Assembly: GCA_027484885.1 (NCBI GenBank)
Contig: JAIXSD010000764.1
Location: 1 to 5,107 of the forward strand
DNA: 5,107 bases
Direction of reading: 5' to 3'
Origin: Rubrivivax sp.
GTDB taxonomy: Bacteria; Pseudomonadota; Gammaproteobacteria; Burkholderiales; Burkholderiaceae_C
In this document: positions 1-5,107 of the stretch, one piece after another
Position numbering within the stretch: position 1 is the stretch's first letter
Layout: the number at the start of each line of letters is the position of its first letter
Translations under genes and position numbers: made by a program
Notes under the pieces: generated by a model
What the model saw: the letters and a program-made list of their open reading frames with translations, nothing else
Told to the model about the DNA's origin: nothing
The model's database searches: none

Positions 1-3000
1 CGCCGCGACCGCCAGGGCCATATCTTTGTGGCCGGCCTCAATGTCGATGCCGCGCCCCAGGTGCAGACAGCCGATATGGCCGAGGCCTGGGCCGACTGGC
101 TGCTCAGCCAGCATGAGTTCGTCATCCTGCAAGGCCGCATCCGCTGGGTGGACGAGCGCCGCGCCGCGCCGCCGCTGGAGCTGTCCGATCTGAACCTGGT
201 CATGCGCAATGGCTTGCGCGAGCATGGCTTCCGCCTCGATGCGAGCCCGCCGCTCGATTGGGGCCAGCGTTTCAGCCTGCAGGGCCAGTTCCGCCAGCAG
301 CTGCTCAAGCGCCCCTCGGAGTTGCGCAGCTGGAGCGGCCAGCTCTATGCCGACCTGCCGCGCGCCGACCTGCACCAGCTGCGCCGCCATGTGGACCTGC
401 CCTTCGAGCTCAGCGAGGGCGACGGCGCCCTGCGTGCCTGGCTCGACTACAAGAAAGGCGAGTCGCAGGGCGTGACGGTGGACCTGGGCCTGCGCTCGGT
501 CAAGCTGCGCCTGGACCCGCAGGCCGAGGCGCTGGACCTGGCCCGCATCGAAGGCCGGCTGCAGCTGCTCAACGAGCCGCAGCAGCTGTCCCTGCAGGCC
601 AAGCAGCTGGGCTTTGTCAGCGGCGACGGCACGGTGTGGCCGCGCTCGGACTGGGGCTTGCGCCTGCGCCTGGGCAAGGTTGCGGTGGCGGCGGGCTCTT
701 CCTCTGCCGCCTCAGCCGCAGCGTTGCCGCCGCTGCTGGGTGGCGATCTGCAGGTGCAGCGCCTGGACATGGCCTTGCTGGCCCAGCTGCTGCAGCGCCT
801 GCCGGTCGGTGAGGCGGCCCGCACGCGCCTGGCCGATCTGGCGCCACAAGGCGTGCTGAGCGACCTGAACGCACGCTGGGACGGCCCGCTGGAAGCGCCG
901 CGCAGCTACCAGATCAAGGCCCAGCTCGATGGCTTGCGCATGGCGGCGCGGCCCGCGCTGCCGCCGGCCGACCCGGCCTCGCACGCGGCGCCGGGCAGGC
1001 CCGGCTTTGACGGCCTGCGCCTGCAGCTGGAGGCCAGCGAGCGCGGCGGCCAGGCCAAGCTCAGCCTGGCCGAGGGCGGGCGGCTGGATTTCCCGGGCGT
1101 GTTCCAGAACCCCTTGCCGCCCTTCAAGCACCTGAGTGCCCGGCTCGATTGGCGCCTGGACCCGGCCGCCAAGCCCGGCCACCGCCTGGAGCTGCGCGTC
1201 AAGGACTTGCAACTGGCCAATGCCGATCTGCGCGGTGAGTTCGACGCCGTCTGGCGTGCCGGTTCCGACACCCAGCCTTTTGGCTGGATGGATCTGAACG
1301 GCAAGATCGATCGCGTCGATGCCCGCCGGGTGGTGGCCTACCTGCCGCTGGCGGTGGGCGAGCATGCGCTGCACTATGTGCGCGAGGCCATCCGCGGCGG
1401 CGAGGCGCGCGCCATCAATTTCAAAGTGCGCGGCGCCTTGCACGAGTTTCCCTTCGAGAGCAGCGAACGCGCGGGCCAGTTCCGCATCAGCACCCAGGCG
1501 CGTGACATCGATCTGGCCTACGTGCCGGCCGAACCGGGCCAGGCCCTGAACTGGCCGCCGTTGGAGCGTGTCAATGCCGAGCTGGTGTTCGAGCGCGGCA
1601 GCATGGCCATCCGCCGCGGCCAGGCGCGGGTGTTCGGCTACGAGTTGAGTGGCATCAGCGGCGGCATCAAGACCTTGTTGCACGACCAGGTGCTGGACAT
1701 CGATGGCAGCGGCAGCGGACCGGCCCAGGAGCTGCTGCGTTATGTGCGCAGCTCACCGGTCAACGGCTGGACCAGCGGCATGCTGGCCCAGACGGCGGCC
1801 AGCGGCCCGGCCGCCCTCAAGCTGCATCTCAGCCTGCCCCTGCATGACATCGTCCACAGCAAGGTGCGCGGCGCCGTGCAGCTGGGCGGCAACGAGCTGC
1901 GCATCCGCCCCGGCCTGCCCCTGCTGGGCAATGCCCGCGGCCGCATCGAGTTCGACCAGGCCAGTGTCCGCATCGTCGGGGCCCAGGCCCGCGTGGCCGG
2001 TGGCGATGCCGCCATTGAGGGCGGCAGCCTGCCGGATGGCAGCCTGCGTTTCGTGGCCCAGGGCGTGGCCACGGCCGAGGCCTTGCGCCGCACGCCCGAG
2101 TTCAGCGCTGTGGCGCCCCTGGCCCAGGCCGCCAGCGGCCAGGCGGCTTATCGCTTGCAGCTGGGGCTCAGCCACGGCCAGCCCGAGTTCCAGCTCAGCA
2201 GCAATCTGCAAGGCCTGGCCCTGGACTTGCCGGCGCCACTGCGCAAGGAGGCCGACAGCATCCTGCCCCTGCGCGTGCAGACCGTGCTGGCGCCGCTGGC
2301 CGCCGGTGCCAGCCAGGCGGCGCGCGATGAGCTGCGCCTGGAGCTCGGCAACACGGTGCTGGCCCATTACCAGCGCGACCTGACGGTGGAGCCCGCGCGG
2401 GTGCTGCGCGGCGCCCTGAGCGTGCAGGACAACCTGCCGCCGCTGCCGGCCAGCGGCGTGCAGCTGCACGCCAATCTCGACAGCCTCAATCTCGATGCCT
2501 GGCGCCAGACCCTGGGCCGCTGGCAGAGCAGTGGCGGCAGCGTGGCGGGCACGGCTGCTACGGCTGCGAGCCCGTCCGCAGAGGGCGAGGGCGCCGAGCT
2601 GAGCTACCTGCCCCAGCAGATTGCCTTGCGCGCCAGCAGCCTGCATCTGGCCGGGCGCACCCTGAACCGCCTGGTGCTGGGCGCCAGCCGCCTGCCCGGC
2701 GGCGATCTGCGCAGCTGGCGCTTCAGTCTCGATGCCGATCAGCTGAGTGGCTATGTGGAGCATCGCAATGCCGGCAACGGCCTGGTGTTTGCGCGCCTGG
2801 GGCGGCTCTCCCTGCCCAAGCAGGAGGTGGAGTCGGTCAGCCAGCTGCTGGCCGGCAAGCCGCAGGCGGATACGAGCAGCAGCGACACTCGCAGCGTGCC
2901 CGATCTGGACATCGTGGTCGATGACTTCGAGCTGCGCGACAAGCATCTGGGCCGGCTGGAAGTGCAGGCCCGCGCCACCGGCCCGCAGCGCGACTGGCAT

Positions 3001-3756
3001 CTCAACAAGCTGCAGCTCAAGGCGGCCGACGCCGTGCTCAACGGCACCGGCCGCTGGATCAATGAGCCCGGCCAGGCGCAGCGCCGCAGCGAGCTGGACT
3101 GGAAGCTGGAGCTGCTGGACGCCGGCAGCCTGCTCGAGCGCATGGGCCAGGGCCGGGTCTTGCGTGGCGGCCGCGGTGAGCTGACCGGCCAGATCGGCTG
3201 GGCGGGCTCGCCGCTTTCGCCCGATTACGCCAGCATGAGCGGCCAGCTCCATGTGGCGCTGGAGTCGGGCCAGTTCCTGACCGTGGAGCCGGGTGTGGGC
3301 CGCCTGCTGGGCGTGCTGAGCCTGCAGTCGTTGCCGCGGCGGTTTCTCTTTGATTTCCGCGATGTCTTCTCGGAAGGTTTCACCTTCGACGGCATCCAGG
3401 GCGATGTGAAGATCGAGCGCGGCGTGGCCAGCAGCCAGAATCTGCGCACCCGCGGCGTGCAAGCGGCCGTGTTGCTGGAAGGCCGTGCCGACCTGGCCGC
3501 CGAAACGCAGAACCTGCGCGTGCTGGTGGTGCCCGAGCTGAACGCGGGCGGCGCCTCGCTGGCCTATGCGGCCGTCAACCCGGCCATCGGCCTGGGCACC
3601 TTCCTGGCCCAGCTGCTGCTCAGCCGCCCGCTGGCCGCGGCCAGCACGCGCGAGTTCCACATCACCGGCACCTGGGTGGACCCCAAGGTGGAGAAGGTGG
3701 AGCACAAGGCCGAGGAGGCCTCGACACCTGCCAGCGCTGGGGAGCGTCAGCCGTGA
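1..3756 (+). CDS. yhdP: YhdP-family AsmA-like phospholipid transport protein, 5'-truncated by window edge
   Basis: This is the C-terminal 1,251 codons of a giant envelope protein; the frame is open to base 1, so the GTG at 28 is an internal Val codon and the true start lies upstream. Family knowledge: YhdP (E. coli form about 1,266 residues) is anchored in the inner membrane by an N-terminal helix and spans the periplasm as a long lipid-binding beta-groove; with TamB and YdbH it moves phospholipid to the outer membrane. Seen here: an early WLLSQHEFVILQGRIRW segment (about codons 31-50) typical of the family; the block DLNGKIDRVDARRVVAYLPL near codons 431-450; and a C-terminal AsmA-like domain from about codon 1030 to 1230, with LDWKLELLDAGSLLERMG, DVFSEGFTFDGI and NPAIGLGTFLAQLLLSRP. 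Beta-strand-like alternation runs throughout, with Ala/Ser-rich linkers near codons 225-245 and 843-865. The anchor helix and roughly the first 130-150 residues are probably missing (inferred). No frameshift is seen. Family assignment is firm; function in this organism is inferred. Confidence 0.93.
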   Translation, partial: RRDRQGHIFVAGLNVDAAPQVQTADMAEAWADWLLSQHEFVILQGRIRWVDERRAAPPLELSDLNLVMRNGLREHGFRLDASPPLDWGQRFSLQGQFRQQLLKRPSELRSWSGQLYADLPRADLHQLRRHVDLPFELSEGDGALRAWLDYKKGESQGVTVDLGLRSVKLRLDPQAEALDLARIEGRLQLLNEPQQLSLQAKQLGFVSGDGTVWPRSDWGLRLRLGKVAVAAGSSSAASAAALPPLLGGDLQVQRLDMALLAQLLQRLPVGEAARTRLADLAPQGVLSDLNARWDGPLEAPRSYQIKAQLDGLRMAARPALPPADPASHAAPGRPGFDGLRLQLEASERGGQAKLSLAEGGRLDFPGVFQNPLPPFKHLSARLDWRLDPAAKPGHRLELRVKDLQLANADLRGEFDAVWRAGSDTQPFGWMDLNGKIDRVDARRVVAYLPLAVGEHALHYVREAIRGGEARAINFKVRGALHEFPFESSERAGQFRISTQARDIDLAYVPAEPGQALNWPPLERVNAELVFERGSMAIRRGQARVFGYELSGISGGIKTLLHDQVLDIDGSGSGPAQELLRYVRSSPVNGWTSGMLAQTAASGPAALKLHLSLPLHDIVHSKVRGAVQLGGNELRIRPGLPLLGNARGRIEFDQASVRIVGAQARVAGGDAAIEGGSLPDGSLRFVAQGVATAEALRRTPEFSAVAPLAQAASGQAAYRLQLGLSHGQPEFQLSSNLQGLALDLPAPLRKEADSILPLRVQTVLAPLAAGASQAARDELRLELGNTVLAHYQRDLTVEPARVLRGALSVQDNLPPLPASGVQLHANLDSLNLDAWRQTLGRWQSSGGSVAGTAATAASPSAEGEGAELSYLPQQIALRASSLHLAGRTLNRLVLGASRLPGGDLRSWRFSLDADQLSGYVEHRNAGNGLVFARLGRLSLPKQEVESVSQLLAGKPQADTSSSDTRSVPDLDIVVDDFELRDKHLGRLEVQARATGPQRDWHLNKLQLKAADAVLNGTGRWINEPGQAQRRSELDWKLELLDAGSLLERMGQGRVLRGGRGELTGQIGWAGSPLSPDYASMSGQLHVALESGQFLTVEPGVGRLLGVLSLQSLPRRFLFDFRDVFSEGFTFDGIQGDVKIERGVASSQNLRTRGVQAAVLLEGRADLAAETQNLRVLVVPELNAGGASLAYAAVNPAIGLGTFLAQLLLSRPLAAASTREFHITGTWVDPKVEKVEHKAEEASTPASAGERQP

Positions 3757-3767
3757 GTGGCGGCAAG

Positions 3768-3895
3768 CGGCACGAAGCGGAAATCCAACGCAGACCACAG
3801 AGACACGGAGACACAGAGAAATTCAAAGTTGAATTGGTTTTCCTCTGTGTCTCCGTGGCTCTGTGGTGCTTTTGGAATTTGGCTGCTTCGTGCCG
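3768..3895. repeat. 128-bp nested inverted repeat (ACCACAGAGACAC-type dispersed palindrome)
   Basis: Almost the whole yhdP-nit spacer folds back on itself. Outer arms CGGCACGAAGC (3768-3778) and GCTTCGTGCCG (3885-3895) pair perfectly over 11 bp. A middle block, AAATCCAA (3781-3788), matches TTGGAATTT (3872-3880) apart from one bulged base. The core arms, 3794-3818 and 3843-3867, are 25 nt each and complementary at 24 positions; the exception is A3803 opposite G3858. At the tip, AATTCAA (3820-3826) and TTGAATT (3829-3835) form a second small stem. The arm is a run of degenerate octamers (GAGACACG, GAGACACA). The element is clearly more AT-rich than the flanking genes. Similar CCACAGAGACAC palindromes are, from memory, scattered in many bacterial genomes; copy number here cannot be seen. 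It could act as an mRNA-stabilising hairpin, an attenuator, or a non-autonomous mobile repeat. It lacks a clean U-tract directly after the stem, so it is not a canonical intrinsic terminator. Confidence 0.88.
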
Positions 3896-3926
3896 ATCGC
3901 AGCCGGCTGTTGAACGTTCGTAGAGC

Positions 3927-3934
3927 GAAGGTGA
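3927..3934 (+). promoter_or_regulatory. Ribosome binding site of the Nit-type hydrolase gene
   Basis: GAAGGTGA lies just before the ATG at 3939; the GAAGG core ends 7 nt upstream of the start. It resembles part of the consensus AAGGAGGTGA and supports this ATG, where the protein begins MKIAAIQM, as the family usually does. The site lies outside the palindrome's right arm, so the hairpin would not directly bury it. Confidence 0.6.
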
Positions 3935-3938
3935 ACCG

Positions 3939-4757
3939 ATGAAGATCGCAGCGATTCAGATGGTGTCCGGTCCCGATGTGGCGGCCAATCTTGCGCGGGC
4001 TCGCCACTGGCTGGCCGAGGCTGCGGCGCAAGGCGCGCAGCTGGCGGCCTTGCCCGAGTACTTCTGCCTGATGGGCTTGCAGGACCGCGACAAGCTGGCA
4101 GTGGCCGAGACCGAAGGCGACCCGAGTGCCCCGATCCAGCGCGCGCTGCGCGAGGCCGCGGCGGAGCTGGGGCTGTGGCTGGTGGGCGGCACCTTGCCGC
4201 TGCGCACCCCTGACCCCGAGCGCGTGCGCAATGCCAGCTGTGTCTACGCGCCCGATGGCCGGCTGGCGGCGCGCTACGACAAGATCCACCTGTTCCGCTA
4301 CGACAACGGCCGCGAGGCCTATGACGAGGGGCGGGTGCTGGAAGCCGGCGCGGCGCCGGTCACCGTGCAGGCCGAGGGGCTGCACATCGGCCTGAGCGTC
4401 TGCTACGACCTGCGTTTCCCCGAGCTCTACCGGGCCATGAGCTTTCAGCCGGGCCGGCCGCCCTGCGATCTGTTCTGCGTGCCCTCGGCCTTCACCTACA
4501 CCACGGGGCAAGCGCATTGGGAGCTGCTGCTGCGCGCCCGAGCGGTCGAAAACCAGGCCTATATCGTGGCACCGGCCCAGGGTGGCCGGCATGAAAATGG
4601 CCGCAGGACCTGGGGCCACACCATGATCGTCGACCCCTGGGGCGAGGTGCTGGGCTGCCTGCCGGAAGGCGAGGGCCTGGTGCTGGCCGAGCTGGACACC
4701 GCGCGCCTGGCCGCGGTGCGCAGCCAGTTGCCGGCGCTGCAGCACCGCCGGCTCTGA
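3939..4757 (+). CDS. Carbon-nitrogen hydrolase, Nit1/YbeM type (probable deaminated-glutathione amidase)
   Basis: A complete 272-residue member of the nitrilase superfamily, a normal length for the Nit branch. The triad is intact: Glu40 in ALPEYF, Lys115 in RYDKIHLF, and nucleophile Cys155 in GLSVCYDLRFPELYR. The C-terminal half (SAFTYTTGQAHWELLLRARA, then GRRTWGHTMIVDPWGEVLG) resembles Nit1 and E. coli YbeM more than the Nit2 omega-amidases. Known Nit1/YbeM enzymes hydrolyse the amide of deaminated glutathione, a transaminase side product, as cytosolic metabolite repair; that substrate is inferred here. No signal peptide or membrane segment is seen. The start is supported by GAAGG 7 nt upstream and by the canonical N-terminus. 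It follows yhdP by 182 bp containing a large palindrome and precedes a lipoprotein gene by 54 bp, all in one direction, so co-transcription is plausible. The loop after Lys115 (RYDNGREAYDEGRVLEAG) may affect specificity. Omega-amidase or another amidase activity is the main alternative. Confidence 0.92.
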   Translation: MKIAAIQMVSGPDVAANLARARHWLAEAAAQGAQLAALPEYFCLMGLQDRDKLAVAETEGDPSAPIQRALREAAAELGLWLVGGTLPLRTPDPERVRNASCVYAPDGRLAARYDKIHLFRYDNGREAYDEGRVLEAGAAPVTVQAEGLHIGLSVCYDLRFPELYRAMSFQPGRPPCDLFCVPSAFTYTTGQAHWELLLRARAVENQAYIVAPAQGGRHENGRRTWGHTMIVDPWGEVLGCLPEGEGLVLAELDTARLAAVRSQLPALQHRRL

Positions 4758-4811
4758 GGGTCTGGGCTCTGTTTCCATCTCCACTCTGCCGCTTCGCGCC
4801 TCAAGCTTGCC

Positions 4812-5107
4812 ATGTCTCATCACCCCCTGCCGCGCCGCCGCTGTGCCTTGCTGATGCTGTCCTTGGCAGCCGTGGCCGCGGGCTTGGGTGGCTGCGGCAC
4901 GCCAGCCGATGCGCCCGCCATGCGCCTGAGCCTGGCCGAGAGCCTGCAGCTGCGCAGCTGGGTGCCGCCGGGCCTGCGCGCGCAGGTGCAGCTGATGCCG
5001 GTGTCGGGCGGCCAGCCCACCGGGCGTTTCTGGGGCGCCAAGATCAGCAATGCCTCCCTGCAGGAGGCGCTGGAAGAATCCTTGCGCGACACCGGCCTGC
5101 ATGCGCC
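4812..5107 (+). CDS. Putative lipoprotein of unknown function, 3'-truncated by window edge
   Basis: An open frame starting at ATG 4812 runs for 98 codons to the window edge with no stop. The N-terminus is a textbook lipoprotein signal: basic residues (PRRRC, residues 7-11), a hydrophobic stretch (about 12-26), and lipobox LGGC with the acylated Cys at residue 28. The residue after the Cys is Gly rather than Asp, which argues against the E. coli-type inner-membrane retention signal. The mature part ends with VSGGQPTGRFWGAKISNASL followed by QEALEESLRDTGL. This resembles small proteobacterial lipoproteins that share a VxGG...W...ISN...ALExSLRxxGL pattern and have no assigned function; the likeness is from memory. 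ATG 4812 is the first usable start after the nit stop, which is in the same frame 54 bp upstream. No good Shine-Dalgarno is seen before it, so initiation may be weak or coupled to nit. No terminator is seen in the 54-bp gap. The lipoprotein call is firm; function is unknown. Confidence 0.8.
   Translation, partial: MSHHPLPRRRCALLMLSLAAVAAGLGGCGTPADAPAMRLSLAESLQLRSWVPPGLRAQVQLMPVSGGQPTGRFWGAKISNASLQEALEESLRDTGLHA

Noticed and set aside
28..30. GTG as the start codon of the large YhdP frame
   Set aside because: The frame is open to base 1 and the codons before it (RRDRQGHIF) continue the family's sequence; no Shine-Dalgarno precedes it. The gene is truncated, not started here.
712..1683. 323-codon minus-strand frame within yhdP
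   Set aside because: It has the same shadow-frame composition, no domain, and no initiation signal distinct from chance.
1753..3798. 681-codon open frame on the minus strand opposite yhdP
   Set aside because: It is a shadow of GC-rich codon bias: composition is dominated by Ala, Gln, Gly, Leu, Arg and His, with no recognisable domain, and it is fully antisense to a strong family match.
3794..3867. CRISPR-like repeat pair
   Set aside because: The two 25-nt copies are inverted, not direct, and there is one pair only, with no spacer array or cas gene.
3843..3880. Rho-independent terminator after yhdP
   Set aside because: The stem is strong, but only a TTTT run (3870-3873) within the outer arms follows the core stem, and those bases may themselves be paired. 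A terminator role is possible but not supported.
3910..3915. TTGAAC as a -35 promoter element for nit
   Set aside because: It lies only 24 nt before the ATG, too close for a -10 box plus leader, and no TATAAT-like partner is present.
3912..3919. GAACGTTC 8-bp palindrome as an operator
   Set aside because: A single short perfect palindrome is expected by chance and there is no second half-site or adjacent promoter.
3757..3942. 61-codon + strand ORF in the spacer as a real small protein
   Set aside because: Most of it is translated inverted repeat and the GTG start has no ribosome binding site; the open frame is noted as a finding about layout, not as a gene.
3747..5102. 451-codon open frame on the minus strand opposite nit and the lipoprotein gene
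   Set aside because: It is fully antisense to the catalytic motifs of the Nit protein. Its C-terminal part is just the translated palindrome (FLCVSVSLW), a common spurious product of this repeat type.

Overview
The window looks like ordinary chromosomal DNA from a high-GC betaproteobacterium, most likely of the order Burkholderiales (Roseateles/Rubrivivax/Leptothrix-type relatives). This is inferred from the strongly GC-ending codon use, the YhdP variant, and the YhdP to Nit-type hydrolase gene order. The genus cannot be fixed from the sequence alone.

Layout: three genes, all on the + strand. Bases 1-3756 hold the 3' part (1,251 codons) of a very large AsmA-like envelope protein of the YhdP family (TIGR02099/DUF3971 type); its N-terminus lies outside the window. 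Bases 3757-3938 are a 182-bp intergenic spacer, nearly filled by a 128-bp nested inverted repeat (3768-3895). Its core arms are built from a GAGACACR-like octamer and belong to the 'ACCACAGAGACAC...' type of dispersed palindrome. Bases 3939-4757 encode a complete carbon-nitrogen hydrolase of the Nit1/YbeM type with an intact Glu-Lys-Cys triad, probably a deaminated-glutathione amidase. Bases 4812-5107 encode the first 98 residues of a lipoprotein of unknown function, which runs off the right edge.

How the genes fit together: all three point the same way with short gaps and could be one transcription unit. YhdP is expected to carry phospholipids from inner to outer membrane. The Nit protein is a cytosolic metabolite-repair enzyme. 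The lipoprotein would be membrane-anchored and face the periplasm. The yhdP-nit link is a known neighbourhood in betaproteobacteria, often continuing into tldD; here a lipoprotein gene follows nit directly. The functions are not obviously one pathway.

I found no RNA gene, CRISPR array, insertion sequence, convincing promoter or canonical terminator. No undescribed multi-gene system is evident. The main non-genic feature is the palindromic element between yhdP and nit, which lies in a frame left open between the yhdP stop and the nit start.
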